Source of the DNA: Psychromonas sp. psych-6C06
GTDB taxonomy: Bacteria; Pseudomonadota; Gammaproteobacteria; Enterobacterales; Psychromonadaceae
Direction: 5' to 3'
DNA length: 64,000 nucleotides
Assembly: GCF_002835465.1 (NCBI RefSeq)
Contig: NZ_PIZM01000001.1
Location: 124,001-188,000 of the forward strand
Part shown: positions 31,700 through 41,631 of the stretch, one piece after another
Layout: the number at the start of each line of letters is the position of its first letter
Numbering within the stretch: the first letter of the stretch is position 1
Made by a program: the position numbers and the translations under genes
Notes under the pieces: model-generated
Seen by the model: only the letters and a program-made list of their open reading frames with translations
Told to the model about the DNA's origin: nothing
Databases searched by the model: none

Positions 31700-32761
31700 T
31701 TACTTAACCGGTTTAACCAACGGTATGACACGGAAACCGTCGAGTACTGCTTTACTAGGCATATAGTGACGGAATGCCAAAGTAAACGTGTCAGTATCGT
31801 TACCTTCCGTAGTGGTAAGGTTGTTAGGAGCGCCATCACCACAACCAAAGCTAAAGGTTAAGGTGCCATCATCATTATACTCCGCTGTTGACGTGTTCAC
31901 GTGTGCAACATCGTTGAACATAAAGCCTTTTTGGTTGTATACAGTTACGGATAAAAACGCCTGGTTTTTAGGGTCTTCAAATGTTGCTTGGTGGCATACG
32001 TTCGCAGGATACTGCCCTGACACTTCGTAAATATTATCAACTTCTTGTGCACCACCCCAACCGATAGCGGTACCAACGTAGTACTTTTCCTTTGTAAAGG
32101 TTTCAGAAGATTCATCATTAGGGCTAGTAAACATGCCTGTTAGCGCTTGAGCACCGTCTCTCTTTAGAATACCAGCCATTTGTTTTTTTAGGTCATCTTC
32201 AACTGCAGCGAAAGACTCTTGCGATATCCTACCTTCATAGGTAAATACTTCATTGGATTTAGCATCGATGTGCATTTTATCTTGAATCGCATGAGCCTCT
32301 TCAGCAGGGATGGTTGAATCAAGGCGCACAACTAAGTATATATGGTCGCCAGTATGTGTATCGAGATTGAACGTACCCGCACCGTATTTCATTTGCTGAA
32401 TACGGTGATCCTCAGTAACGACTTGAATAGAGACATATTTACCTTCAGGTACTTCGGGGATAGTCACCGTTGCCCCTTTAGACACATTGATAGTCGCAAA
32501 TGAATAATAGGTATCACGGTTCATTCGAACGATATCTTGTTTATCGGTAGGCGATAACTCTCGTTTATGTAAGAAATTATTCACACCCACTTCATCCTGC
32601 TTAATCAATAAGTTACGAGCGGTCTCAACCATTGGGAATTCCGCAACGGTTATTTCACGACCACCATCAGTAAATAACTCATTTAACGTATCAGCTTCTT
32701 GAGCGTAAGCTGACATAGAAAAGGTCGATGCGATTGATAGTGCTATTAGTAATTTTTTCAT
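31700..32761 (-). CDS. Exported DUF1254 domain protein
   Basis: A 353-residue secreted protein. The ATG giving MKKLLIALSIASTFSMSAYA yields a clear signal peptide cleaved after AYA; a 19-residue in-frame extension upstream is not plausible. The body carries the DUF1254 pattern (VRMNRDTYYSFATINVS) and a DUF1214-like C-terminal beta region (AFRHYMPSKAVLDGFRVIPL). The biochemical role is unknown. It is divergent from a LysR-type regulator 255 bases away, a layout in which the regulator often controls its neighbour. Confidence 0.75.
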   Translation of the reverse strand: MKKLLIALSIASTFSMSAYAQEADTLNELFTDGGREITVAEFPMVETARNLLIKQDEVGVNNFLHKRELSPTDKQDIVRMNRDTYYSFATINVSKGATVTIPEVPEGKYVSIQVVTEDHRIQQMKYGAGTFNLDTHTGDHIYLVVRLDSTIPAEEAHAIQDKMHIDAKSNEVFTYEGRISQESFAAVEDDLKKQMAGILKRDGAQALTGMFTSPNDESSETFTKEKYYVGTAIGWGGAQEVDNIYEVSGQYPANVCHQATFEDPKNQAFLSVTVYNQKGFMFNDVAHVNTSTAEYNDDGTLTFSFGCGDGAPNNLTTTEGNDTDTFTLAFRHYMPSKAVLDGFRVIPLVKPVK

Positions 32762-33015
32762 TGATAACAGTCTCGTATAGTAAACGCGGTAAAACCTACT
32801 CCCCCATAGGCAGAGCAATCATAAACCGCGATAGGTTTAAGTAAGTAGTTTCATTTATAATAAGACCACGTTTCATATTAAGCTAAACTTAGCTATCTTG
32901 AGTTACAAATCGCTGGTCTTGTTTTGAGGTACAGGTCAACAATACGCCACTTTTAAATATCAAGATAATGGTTTATTTGTATAATCAATTATCGATAAAT
33001 TCAATAATGGTCATT

Positions 33016-33951
33016 ATGGATAACTTAACCGCTCGGAGCCTTTCACGAATTGATTTGAATCTTTTAGTTACTTTAGATGTACTTATGAGAGAACTCAATG
33101 TAACCAGAGCAGCTAACGAAATGTGCGTTTCACAATCAACGATGAGCTATAGCTTACAAAGGCTAAGAGATACATTTGATGACCCGCTGTTTACCCGAAC
33201 GGCAAAGGGGCTTATACCAACAAAGCGAGCACTCGAACTCAATGAAGCGTTACCTGAACTTCTAAGCCAATTAAACTCACTTGTTATACATAAGCCTTTT
33301 GAACCTTCTGTCTGTCAAGAAAGCTTTTCTATAGCCCTTCCCACGTTCTTGTCGAGCATTGTTATCCCAACGTTGGTTAAAAAACTCAGGCAAGTAGCGC
33401 CGAACGTAAATCTGATTGAAGTGCCAATTAAATCAAATCAGTTGGCTTTGCTCGATCAAGGAACACTGGACTTTTTGGTGCATTATGAAGAATCAGGTAA
33501 TAAGTCTCACTTAGTTGAACTCGTTGGACGTTTATCTGCGTGTTTATACGTTAGAAATGGACACCCTCTACTGCTCGAACCATCACCTAGTCTGCAAAAT
33601 ATTTTGCAATTTCCAGTTATTGGTATGCATGTTGAGCAAGACTTTTATAACACCTTCGATGCACCATTAGAGCAATTAATAGCACAGCAAGGTATTAAAA
33701 AAAAAGGAATAATTAGAAGCACTCAAACGCAGACTTTGCTAGACATAATGCTTGATAGCGATTCCGTTTTATTTGGGGCGAGTGTGTTAAAAGAGTACAA
33801 TGGATATGGTGATTCGTTTAAGCTGATCATGCCACTTAATGAGTGGTCAGTACCAATGAACCTTCTCCAACACAAGCGAAATTCTAGCAGCGAAGCTCAA
33901 ATTTGGTTTAAAAAAATGCTAAGTGACGAACTATCTAAAGTTCTTGGCTAA
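33016..33951 (+). CDS. LysR-family transcriptional regulator
   Basis: A 311-residue regulator with an N-terminal winged helix-turn-helix (about 10-68: DLNLLVTLDVLMRELNVTRA, AANEMCVSQSTMSYSLQRL) and a C-terminal substrate-binding fold (about 95-305). The N-terminal wording is that of the NodD/LeuO/SyrM branch. The ATG giving MDNLTARSLSRIDLN fits the family; upstream in-frame residues are discarded. Its likely target is the divergent DUF1254 gene. The inducer is unknown. Confidence 0.88.
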   Translation: MDNLTARSLSRIDLNLLVTLDVLMRELNVTRAANEMCVSQSTMSYSLQRLRDTFDDPLFTRTAKGLIPTKRALELNEALPELLSQLNSLVIHKPFEPSVCQESFSIALPTFLSSIVIPTLVKKLRQVAPNVNLIEVPIKSNQLALLDQGTLDFLVHYEESGNKSHLVELVGRLSACLYVRNGHPLLLEPSPSLQNILQFPVIGMHVEQDFYNTFDAPLEQLIAQQGIKKKGIIRSTQTQTLLDIMLDSDSVLFGASVLKEYNGYGDSFKLIMPLNEWSVPMNLLQHKRNSSSEAQIWFKKMLSDELSKVLG

Positions 33952-34164
33952 CTCCTTGAGTGTTCCATTGGGAGCATACAGCGAGTTTAATCCATCATTG
34001 CTATCCGACTTTGTAAAATTAAATTCTTTCGACAACTGATTGACACCATAACAGTTGATTAGATCTAGCTTCAGTCTCATTGCTCTTCCCTTAAAACTAC
34101 TTATCGGCACAAAACAGGTCAATATGTCTAACTTACATTGGCAATAATTTGGCATTGAATTCAT
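33931..34164 (-). pseudogene. Truncated N-terminus of an AAA/RecF-like ATPase
   Basis: A 77-codon remnant overlapping the 3' end of the LysR gene. The stretch LINCYGVNQLSKEFNF followed by SLYAPNGTLKELAKNF resembles the N-terminus and P-loop region of large ATPases found in phage-defence and mobile loci, where APNG.MKTS normally occurs. Here the Lys-Thr/Ser pair of the nucleotide site is altered and the rest of the protein is missing. Recognition is from memory of the family pattern. Confidence 0.45.
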
Positions 34165-34222
34165 AAAGTAAGGTGTAATGTAAGTCGTAAGTAAATACTA
34201 GTGAGGGTTTCTAGGAAAAAGG

Positions 34223-34780
34223 TTAGGGCTGGCTGACAGGCGAATGCATTACCTTAGAATAACTAATCATACAGAGCGCAGAAGTTAACACGTAATGACG
34301 GCATACATATAAGAACTCAATGTAGGCTTTAAGTCGAATTAGACGCTGACGAAAAGTGTGCGCTGACACTTCTGGCTGGCTGTTTGATGTTGCATGTATG
34401 GCATCCCTAATTCGCTTATCTGTAAGACTGACTACTGCACTGTTTTCGTTGTCATCTTCTGTGTCTGCATAGAATTTGCAAGTGCGAATGTAACTGTCAA
34501 TTTCCTCAATAGATAAAAATATGCCACTCGCAACTCGTTCAACAAGATCAATACCTTGTACCATGAAAAAACAATATAGGAATTTGCACTCATAGGCATA
34601 TTTCTTTCGAGTATAGAAAGATGGCGATTGCTTTGATTTCGCTTTAGATAGTGGTGAATTATGATTGCCATTAAGGTACAAACAGCAAGGAAGGCAACCA
34701 TCCTCAACAACTACTGGAAAAGAATAGCCATTCATATCCTTGTATATTTTAATTTGTATATTACCACTCAAACTAACCAT
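34223..34780 (-). pseudogene. Truncated integrase-like gene (N-terminal region only)
   Basis: A 185-codon frame whose layout (a beta-rich start, then helices such as GIDLVERVASGIFLSIEEID and TFRQRLIRLKAYIEFLYV) is like the N-terminal and core-binding part of certain tyrosine recombinases. No catalytic domain (the Arg, His-x-x-Arg and Tyr region) follows before the stop or in the other frames. Together with the ATPase remnant it suggests a decayed mobile island. Alternatively it is an unrelated orphan; the call is tentative. Confidence 0.45.
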
Positions 34781-34842
34781 TACAAAGCCATTTAGTAACT
34801 ACACATAAACATACTATGGTGGATATCTTGGTTTTGTAAAGG

Positions 34843-34869
34843 TAAAAAAAAGACTCAATTAAGAGTCTT
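34843..34869 (-). terminator. Terminator of the rnf-nth operon
   Basis: Stem AAGACTC/GAGTCTT with a six-base loop, followed on the minus strand by a run of T. It lies 35 bases past the nth stop codon. Confidence 0.82.
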
Positions 34870-34903
34870 ATGTGTTCTTGGTTTATTTGTTTCTAAATAT
34901 TCT

Positions 34904-35539
34904 TTACGTTTTTTTTAGTGGAGAGTACTCACAAAGATCTTCAATCAAACATGAGCCACAACGTGGCTTTCTGGCGATACAGGTATAACGACCATGTAAA
35001 ATAAGCCAGTGATGTACATCCACTTTAAACTCTGCTGGAATTACTTTAAGTAGTTTTGCTTCAACTTGATCTACATTTTTACCCATTGCTAATTTAGTAC
35101 GATTTGCCACACGAAAGATATGTGTATCAACCGCAATTGTTGGCCAACCAAAGGCAGTATTTAATACCACATTGGCGGTTTTTCTGCCGACTCCTGGCAA
35201 TGCTTCAAGCGCTTCTCGATTTTCTGGCACTTCACTGTTATGAAGTTCAATTAACATTTTGCAGGCTTTAATCACATTGCTCGCTTTACTGTTAAATAGT
35301 CCAATAGTTTTGATATAGCTTTTTAATCCCGCTTCGCCTAGAGCGTAAATTGCTTCCGGCGTATTTGCGACAGGGAATAGTTTATCGGTCGCCTTATTAA
35401 CCCCGACATCGGTTGCCTGTGCAGATAGAGTTACAGCAACAAGTAGTTCGAAAGGGGTACTGAAATTGAGCTCTGTTTCGGGTTTAGGGTTATTGTCGCG
35501 CAGTCGCGTTAAAATCTCTCTTCGTTTATCTTTATTCAT
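34904..35539 (-). CDS. nth: Endonuclease III
   Basis: A 211-residue DNA glycosylase/AP lyase that removes oxidised pyrimidines. The helix-hairpin-helix [14 protein letters not shown] carries the catalytic Lys, [11 protein letters not shown] the catalytic Asp, and the 4Fe-4S loop [17 protein letters not shown] gives the C-x6-C-x2-C-x5-C pattern. It is the last gene of the rnf operon, overlapping rnfE by four bases, the conserved gammaproteobacterial order. Confidence 0.95.
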   Translation of the reverse strand: MNKDKRREILTRLRDNNPKPETELNFSTPFELLVAVTLSAQATDVGVNKATDKLFPVANTPEAIYALGEAGLKSYIKTIGLFNSKASNVIKACKMLIELHNSEVPENREALEALPGVGRKTANVVLNTAFGWPTIAVDTHIFRVANRTKLAMGKNVDQVEAKLLKVIPAEFKVDVHHWLILHGRYTCIARKPRCGSCLIEDLCEYSPLKKT

Positions 35540-36279
35540 GCGTCTGCATTGGCCTCTAGTTGGTTGTCGCGCTTAGCTTTACTTTCAAAGTACTGGTCGA
35601 TTGCATTTTTCATAGCAATAATAAGCCCCATAATAATAAATGCACCTGGTGGCAGGGCTGCTAATAAAAAGCTAGTCTCAGTTTGATAGAGGGTGATAGT
35701 AAGAAAAGATGCCCACTCACCAAGTAGCGTCTCAATGCCGTCAAATAGTGTCCCTTGAGCGAGTATCTCACGAGCCATACCTAAAAGAAGTAATACGCCA
35801 CTAAACCCAAGTCCCATCATTAACCCATCAAAAGCTGCATGTTTAACACTATTTTTAGACGCAAAGGCTTCAGCACGTCCGATAATGATACAGTTGGTTA
35901 CGATCAAGGGGATAAATATACCCAATGAAACATATAACTCGTAGGTATATGCGTTCATTAATAGTTGTACACAGGTTACCAGGGAAGCTATTATCATTAC
36001 AAAAATAGGGATACGAATTGCTTTTTGTACATGGTGGCGAATTAGTGAGACTAAGGTATTAGAGGCAACCAAAACAAAGAGGGTTGCAATCGCTAAGCCA
36101 AGTGCATTAGTTGTCGTATTGGTAACTGCTAATAATGGGCATAGGCCCAACAGCTGAACAATACCTGGGTTATTCTTCCATAGTCCTTGCCAACTTAACT
36201 CTTTATAAATTGCACGGTTATCTTCCTGAATAACAGAAGCATCTGCGTTGTCTATCGGTGTTGTGGTATCGCTTGTCAT
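35536..36279 (-). CDS. rnfE: Rnf electron transport complex subunit E
   Basis: A 247-residue inner-membrane subunit with six helices; [19 protein letters not shown] near the start includes the conserved Cys that helps hold an intramembrane iron-sulfur centre with RnfA. The start at 36279 is chosen because GGAG lies eight bases upstream and the codon shares a base with the rnfG stop (TAATG). It is part of the ion-pumping ferredoxin:NAD oxidoreductase (Rsx in E. coli). Confidence 0.93.
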   Translation of the reverse strand: MTSDTTTPIDNADASVIQEDNRAIYKELSWQGLWKNNPGIVQLLGLCPLLAVTNTTTNALGLAIATLFVLVASNTLVSLIRHHVQKAIRIPIFVMIIASLVTCVQLLMNAYTYELYVSLGIFIPLIVTNCIIIGRAEAFASKNSVKHAAFDGLMMGLGFSGVLLLLGMAREILAQGTLFDGIETLLGEWASFLTITLYQTETSFLLAALPPGAFIIMGLIIAMKNAIDQYFESKAKRDNQLEANADA

Positions 36280-36911
36280 TATAATGCTCCACAATTTGGT
36301 GTTTGATTAAATAGCATTTGTTGGTTTTTATCAAAATAGATAAGAGCATCTTTAACCGCTAAAGTCACGGCGCGAGGGGTAATAGTTGCGCCAGTAAAAG
36401 CATCAATATCACCGCCATTTTTAGTCACCTCCCAACGGCTGTCTTGCGCTGCTTCATAATGCTTTCCGGTAAAGCTGTAAATCCAATCCGATTTATTGAC
36501 TTGAATTTTATCGCCAAGTCCTGGTGTTTCCGTATGACGAATTGCTCGAACACCTGCCACTTTACCATCTGCAAAAATACCAATCGCTAATTTGATTTCG
36601 CCAGCATAACCTTTGAAGGTGCTTGTTTCGAGCATTAATGCGACAGGTTTTTCACCTTTTTTAGCCACAAACACCTGCTGTGACTGTCCTTTCCCCAGTA
36701 AATTATCATCATTAATGGTAAAACAACTGGCGAAAATATCATTGTCGTAGCTACTTTCAGGAATCAATTGATTGATGGTTTTAAGTAAAGCCATCTGCTC
36801 TTGTTTGGCAATAGCGGGTTTTGTTAACTGATTCACAGTGGCAACCGCTGCGGTACAGATGATGGCAAAAATGGCAAGAAGGAAGCCGTTTCGAGAGATA
36901 GTTGTCAGCAT
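36279..36911 (-). CDS. rnfG: Rnf complex subunit G, FMN-binding
   Basis: A 210-residue protein anchored by one N-terminal helix (about 8-26) with a periplasmic FMN-binding domain. The flavin is attached to the last Thr in TGATIT (about residues 174-179), and ETPGLGDKI is the typical preceding loop. It overlaps rnfD and rnfE by one base at each end. Confidence 0.93.
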   Translation of the reverse strand: MLTTISRNGFLLAIFAIICTAAVATVNQLTKPAIAKQEQMALLKTINQLIPESSYDNDIFASCFTINDDNLLGKGQSQQVFVAKKGEKPVALMLETSTFKGYAGEIKLAIGIFADGKVAGVRAIRHTETPGLGDKIQVNKSDWIYSFTGKHYEAAQDSRWEVTKNGGDIDAFTGATITPRAVTLAVKDALIYFDKNQQMLFNQTPNCGAL

Positions 36912-37963
36912 TATGCTCTTCCTCCATAAACTTTAGGTTGCGTATAATAATCGATTAATGGTACGCACATGTTCCCGAGTAAGACTGCAAAAGCAATGGC
37001 ATCGGGGTAACCGCCAACATTACGAATAAGTACGACAAAGAATGCAATTAAAATACCATACAACAGGCGTCCTTTCACCGTAGTGGAGGCGCTCACAGGG
37101 TCGGTTAATATAAAGAAAGCGCCTAACATGGTGCCACCAGATACAAGGTGAAAAACTGGCGAGCCATTTAAGTCTGGTTGATATGCAAAAGCAATAAAGG
37201 AAAATACACTGATACCAACCAGGAAACTGACTGGAATCATCCATAAAATAATACGTTTACTCAGCAAAATAAGACCACCGAGTAAAAAGCCCATGTTTAC
37301 CCATAAAATTGCCTGTGATGAGGAAGCTTTAAAGCTAGCCATATCAAAAATTTCTGTGGTGGTGAAGCCTGCCTTTAAGCTGTTTTTGACGGTATCAAGT
37401 GGTGTTGCCATTGTTAAACCATCAATACTGACACTCAGTTGTGCCATGCTATAACCATCTAAGGTATAACCGGTTAACACGGTACTTACTTGATCTAACA
37501 ATGAAAGTTCAAAGGGCTGTAGGCTGAGCATCGGTAACCAAGCGGTCATCTGTACCGGAAATGAGACCAGTAGTAAGACATAGGCCGCCATAGCAGGGTT
37601 AAAAATGTTTTGTCCCAGACCACCATATAGTTGCTTTACAAATACAATAGCGAATAAAGTACCAATTACAGCGATCCACCAAGGTGCTAGAGGGGGAATA
37701 GCGATGGCGATTAATATACCTGTAAGTAACGCACTACCGTCTTTTAAGGTCTTAATTACTGGACGTTTACGTACTTTTAAAATGGTCGCTTCCGCCAATA
37801 ATGCAACTAAAGAAGCGAGTGCTATTTGCAGTAAATTACTTAATCCAAAGAAATAACTTTGTATTAAAACTCCTGGAATTAAACATAAAATAACCCATAA
37901 CATGACTTGTGAAGTACTACGGCGTGTACGTTGATGCGGTGAGCTTGCATTAATAAATGCCAT
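36911..37963 (-). CDS. rnfD: Rnf complex subunit D, FMN-binding membrane protein
   Basis: A 350-residue inner-membrane protein with about ten helices, homologous to NqrB. The covalent FMN site is in GTMLGAFFILTDPVSASTT. It forms the ion-translocating core with RnfA, RnfE and RnfG. Its start codon overlaps the rnfC stop (TAATG). Confidence 0.93.
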   Translation of the reverse strand: MAFINASSPHQRTRRSTSQVMLWVILCLIPGVLIQSYFFGLSNLLQIALASLVALLAEATILKVRKRPVIKTLKDGSALLTGILIAIAIPPLAPWWIAVIGTLFAIVFVKQLYGGLGQNIFNPAMAAYVLLLVSFPVQMTAWLPMLSLQPFELSLLDQVSTVLTGYTLDGYSMAQLSVSIDGLTMATPLDTVKNSLKAGFTTTEIFDMASFKASSSQAILWVNMGFLLGGLILLSKRIILWMIPVSFLVGISVFSFIAFAYQPDLNGSPVFHLVSGGTMLGAFFILTDPVSASTTVKGRLLYGILIAFFVVLIRNVGGYPDAIAFAVLLGNMCVPLIDYYTQPKVYGGRA

Positions 37964-40497
37964 TACTGTTGTCCCTCATTATTTGAGTCGCTATTGGCTT
38001 TTTTAGCCTTTGCTCTTGCGACCGCTGCTGCAATTTTCGCTTTTTTAACATCTTCTTCAGAAGGTGGCGCAACATCGTCTCCCACAGCATCAGAAGCTAA
38101 TTGTGCCTGTTTTTTTTGCTGTTTAGCTAAGCGTGCTTGTTCTTTACGTTTTTTTCGTTCAGCAATAACAGCACTGTTGTCAGGTTCAATGGCAATTGGA
38201 TCCATCAATTGGTTAGCGTTAGAGGCACTTTGAGGAGCCTCTAATTTGCTATCCACTTGCACTGAATCACTAGCAGAGGTTATATCGATATCACCTATTG
38301 CCTCCGCTTCTTCTGCAATCTCTGCTGCTTGTTGTGCTTTTTTAGCTTTCGCGCGGGCAATCGCTGCTGCGACTGCCACTTTTTTAGGATCTATATTTGA
38401 ATCTGATGGTGAAGATGATTCAGTATTTTCTACATTCTCTGCAACCTGTTTCGCTTTTTTAGCTTTCGCGCGGGCAATAGCTGCTGCCACGGCTGCTTTT
38501 TTCGGATCGACACTTTGCTCCGGAGAAGATGGGACAGGCGTCGCTTCTTCTTCATTATTTACTAGGCTATTTTCAGACTGTTTGGCTTTTTTAGCTTTGG
38601 CACGTGCAATGGCGGCCGCAACAGCTGCTTTTTTAGAATCTGTACTTGGAATGCTATCAGGCTTCTCCTCGCTATTGTCAGCATTACTTTCGACCTGTTT
38701 GGCTTTTTTAGCTTTAGCACGTGCAATGGCTGCTGCCACGGCTGCTTTTTTGGGATCTGCCGTTGTATTTTTTTCTACGTTATTTTCTAAATTGGTTTCT
38801 ACCGTTTTAGCATTACTTTCGACCTGTTTGGCTTTTTTAGCTTTAGCGCGTGCAATGGCCGCTGCTACTGCATCATTTTTTTGTACAGGCTTGGATATTT
38901 CTGTTTGTTGCTCTGAACTTAATGTGTCAGGGGTGCTCTGTTTCTTAGCTTTAGCACGGGCTAGTGCCGCCGCAATGAGATCCTCCCCCCCATTTTTTTC
39001 TTTCATTTGAGCTTTGCGTTTTTCTGCCGCTTCTTTATGTTTTGCTTGGCGGTCTAATTTAGCCTGTGCAAGTCGTGCTTCACGGTTTTCATGTCGAATA
39101 CGTGCGATTTCAGCTTTCTTCGCCTCATGTTCTGCCACTTTTATTTCCGCTTTTGCAACACGGTAATACTCCACTAACGGGATATGGCTAGGACAGACAA
39201 AAGCACAGGCACCACACTCAATACAAGCATTTAGATTATATTGTTTTAGTTTGTCGTGATCTTGGCTTTTTGAATACCATAATAACTGTTGAGGAAGTAA
39301 TGTCGCAGGACAAGCATCTGCACATTCAGAACAACGAATACAGGGCATTTCAGCGGGGGCTTCTGGAAACTCCTTCGCCGTTGGCGCAAGGATACAGTTA
39401 CAAGTCTTAGTGACAGGCGCGCTGGTATCATTAATGGTAAAACCCATCATTGGGCCTCCGATAATGAGCTGTTTAACGGCGATAGAGTCGACCCAGTAGC
39501 GATCTAATAGATACTGAATAGGAGTACCGATACGCACACTCACATTGCCTCGTTTTTGCAATGAGTCACCAGTGAGAGTAACAATACGTGAAGTAAGTGG
39601 CTTAGCATCAATAATTGCTTGTTTGATTGCAAATACAGTACCCACGTTTTGCATTACAATACCAAGTTCACTAGGGTGTTTACCAATGGGGGTCTGTTGT
39701 CCGGTGATGATTTCAATAAGCTGTTTTTCACTGCCTGATGGGTAGATAGTCGGAATCACGCGCAGGCTAATATGACTGTTATTTTTACTCGCCTTGAGTG
39801 CTTCATTTAAACATTTAATTGCTTCTTTTTTATTATCTTCGATAGCAATTATGGTCAGTTGTGGTTGTAAAATATGATTAAGGATATTAATACCCTCAAT
39901 AATTTCGTAAGCTTGCTCTTGCATCAAACGGTCATCTGCCGTGATGTAGGGCTCACATTCGGCTGCATTAATCAGCAATAATTTGATTTTTTCATGTTGC
40001 ACTAATTTTAGGTGGCTGGGAAATCCTGCACCGCCTAACCCGACAATGCCTGCTTGTTGAATCGCATCGACTAACAATGCAGGAGCAACCTTTTCATAGG
40101 GTTCGGGTTTGATATATTCAACTGCCCTGTCTAAACCATCGGTTTGGATCACTACCGATAAAATGCCTAAACCGGAAGGGTGAAGATCACAACGCTTTTC
40201 TATGGCAATAACCGTGCCTGAACTACTTGCATGTTGAACCACCATTGCACTATATACTTTGGTCAAGGGTTGCCCTTTTAATACAGCATCGCCCACCTTA
40301 ACTAATAATTCAGGGGTATGACCTTTCTGCTCAACGGGGATCACTAAAGTCGCAGGAATACCCGCATCTCTAATTGCATATTGACTGCTTTGCAGTTTAT
40401 TTTCTTCAGGGTGAATTCCACCATGAAAGTTCCATAGTTTACCCGATGAAATCGCGTCTAATTGCTCATCACTGAGCAGGTTAAATTTTTCTGTCAT
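37963..40497 (-). CDS. rnfC: Rnf complex subunit C with long Ala/Lys repeat tail
   Basis: An 844-residue peripheral subunit. Residues about 1-370 hold the NADH/FMN-binding region (GLGGAGFPSHLKL), and 375-440 carry two 4Fe-4S motifs, CIRCSECADACP and CIECGACAFVCP. After about residue 500 the protein becomes a highly charged tail with seven copies of a unit like AAVAAAIARAKAKKAKQ separated by acidic, Ser/Pro-rich linkers. Core RnfC ends near residue 450-500, so the tail nearly doubles it. Such tails occur in gammaproteobacterial RsxC and are thought to be helical docking arms; the repeat number varies among species. Confidence 0.93.
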   Translation of the reverse strand: MTEKFNLLSDEQLDAISSGKLWNFHGGIHPEENKLQSSQYAIRDAGIPATLVIPVEQKGHTPELLVKVGDAVLKGQPLTKVYSAMVVQHASSSGTVIAIEKRCDLHPSGLGILSVVIQTDGLDRAVEYIKPEPYEKVAPALLVDAIQQAGIVGLGGAGFPSHLKLVQHEKIKLLLINAAECEPYITADDRLMQEQAYEIIEGINILNHILQPQLTIIAIEDNKKEAIKCLNEALKASKNNSHISLRVIPTIYPSGSEKQLIEIITGQQTPIGKHPSELGIVMQNVGTVFAIKQAIIDAKPLTSRIVTLTGDSLQKRGNVSVRIGTPIQYLLDRYWVDSIAVKQLIIGGPMMGFTINDTSAPVTKTCNCILAPTAKEFPEAPAEMPCIRCSECADACPATLLPQQLLWYSKSQDHDKLKQYNLNACIECGACAFVCPSHIPLVEYYRVAKAEIKVAEHEAKKAEIARIRHENREARLAQAKLDRQAKHKEAAEKRKAQMKEKNGGEDLIAAALARAKAKKQSTPDTLSSEQQTEISKPVQKNDAVAAAIARAKAKKAKQVESNAKTVETNLENNVEKNTTADPKKAAVAAAIARAKAKKAKQVESNADNSEEKPDSIPSTDSKKAAVAAAIARAKAKKAKQSENSLVNNEEEATPVPSSPEQSVDPKKAAVAAAIARAKAKKAKQVAENVENTESSSPSDSNIDPKKVAVAAAIARAKAKKAQQAAEIAEEAEAIGDIDITSASDSVQVDSKLEAPQSASNANQLMDPIAIEPDNSAVIAERKKRKEQARLAKQQKKQAQLASDAVGDDVAPPSEEDVKKAKIAAAVARAKAKKANSDSNNEGQQ
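38332..38985 (-). repeat. Tandem coding repeats in the rnfC tail
   Basis: Six of the seven Ala/Lys-rich units lie here at intervals of roughly 90-140 bases, each a nearly identical 45-55-base block encoding AAAIARAKAKKAKQ-type sequence. The seventh, more diverged, is near 37985-38040. High DNA identity between blocks makes copy-number change by recombination or slippage likely. Confidence 0.85.
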
Positions 40498-40498
40498 A

Positions 40499-41056
40499 CT
40501 AAAGCTCAGTGTTAACTTGGGTAGGGATGCGTTGTAAGTTCCATTGCCAGTTTTGTGTGGTTATTTCAATGGGTAGCATATCAATACAGTCAGTTGGGCA
40601 AGGCGCAACACACAACTCACAGCCAGTACACTCATCGGTGATTACTGTATGCATTTGACGGGTTGCACCCATAATGGCATCTACGGGACATGCTTGAATA
40701 CATTTAGTGCAACCAATACATTCATCTTCACGTATAAAAGCGATTAACTTTGGTTTTTCTTCACCATCTAACTGTTTCGGTTCAACACCCATTCGTTCTG
40801 CCAGCTGGCGCATTACTGCATCGCCACCGGGAGGGCATTTGTTAATATCATCACCATTTGCAATTGCTTGTGCATAGGGCTTACAGCCTGGATAGCCACA
40901 TTGTCCACATTGAGTTTGTGGTAACATTGCATCAAGCTCCTCTACAATGGGGTCTGCTTTAACTTTAAAGCGAATTGAGGAGTAACCGAGTAAAGCGCCA
41001 AACAGCGCAGCTAAGGTGGCGAGAGCTAAGACCGCCATTAGAATATTTAAAATCAT
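40499..41056 (-). CDS. rnfB: Rnf complex subunit B, ferredoxin-like
   Basis: A 185-residue protein with an N-terminal membrane helix (about 5-28), an Fe-S domain with [13 protein letters not shown] and a further Cys in NKCPPGG, and two 4Fe-4S clusters ([12 protein letters not shown] and [12 protein letters not shown]). It is the entry point for electrons from ferredoxin in the Rnf complex. It overlaps rnfA by four bases and abuts rnfC. Confidence 0.94.
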   Translation of the reverse strand: MILNILMAVLALATLAALFGALLGYSSIRFKVKADPIVEELDAMLPQTQCGQCGYPGCKPYAQAIANGDDINKCPPGGDAVMRQLAERMGVEPKQLDGEEKPKLIAFIREDECIGCTKCIQACPVDAIMGATRQMHTVITDECTGCELCVAPCPTDCIDMLPIEITTQNWQWNLQRIPTQVNTEL

Positions 41057-41631
41057 TTAATTAATCCCGTGAAACCCATAAAGGCAAGTGACATTAACCC
41101 TGCTGTGATCATCGCAATTGCAGAGCCTTTAAAAGGGAGAGGAATGTCGGATGCAGCCAGACGTTCGCGCATTGATGAAAACAGTACTAGCACTAGTGAA
41201 AAGCCAATCCCCGCACCAAAACCATAAATAATCGATTCGACGAAGTCGTGGTTTTCATTAATGTTAAGGAGTGCCAAGCCTAATATTGCACAATTGGTGG
41301 TGATCAAAGGTAAAAAGATACCTAACAAACGATATAATGTTGGGCTGGTTTTATGCATTACCATTTCAGTAAATTGCACTACTACGGCAATCACCAAAAT
41401 AAAGCTTAAGGTTTGCAGGTAAAGTAGATCGAGAGGGATCAACAGATAAGTATTAACAATATATGAAAGCGCGGCTGTTAAAGTTAATACAAACGTTGTC
41501 GCAAATGACATGCCAACTGCTGTTTCAATCTTATTAGAGACACCCATAAATGGGCATAAGCCTAAAAATTTCACTAATACAAAGTTATTGACCAGTACCG
41601 TGCCAAAAAACAGTAAAAAATAATTACTCAT
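41053..41631 (-). CDS. rnfA: Rnf complex subunit A
   Basis: A 192-residue six-helix membrane subunit, homologous to NqrE and inverted relative to Rnf[13 protein letters not shown] supplies the conserved Cys near the membrane iron-sulfur site. It is the first gene of the operon; the order A-B-C-D-G-E-nth is complete and tightly coupled. Confidence 0.94.
   Translation of the reverse strand: MSNYFLLFFGTVLVNNFVLVKFLGLCPFMGVSNKIETAVGMSFATTFVLTLTAALSYIVNTYLLIPLDLLYLQTLSFILVIAVVVQFTEMVMHKTSPTLYRLLGIFLPLITTNCAILGLALLNINENHDFVESIIYGFGAGIGFSLVLVLFSSMRERLAASDIPLPFKGSAIAMITAGLMSLAFMGFTGLIK

Noticed and set aside
38246-39010. 254-codon plus-strand frame opposite rnfC
   Set aside because: It is the antisense of the repetitive Ala/Lys coding repeats, whose codon pattern leaves an open frame by chance.
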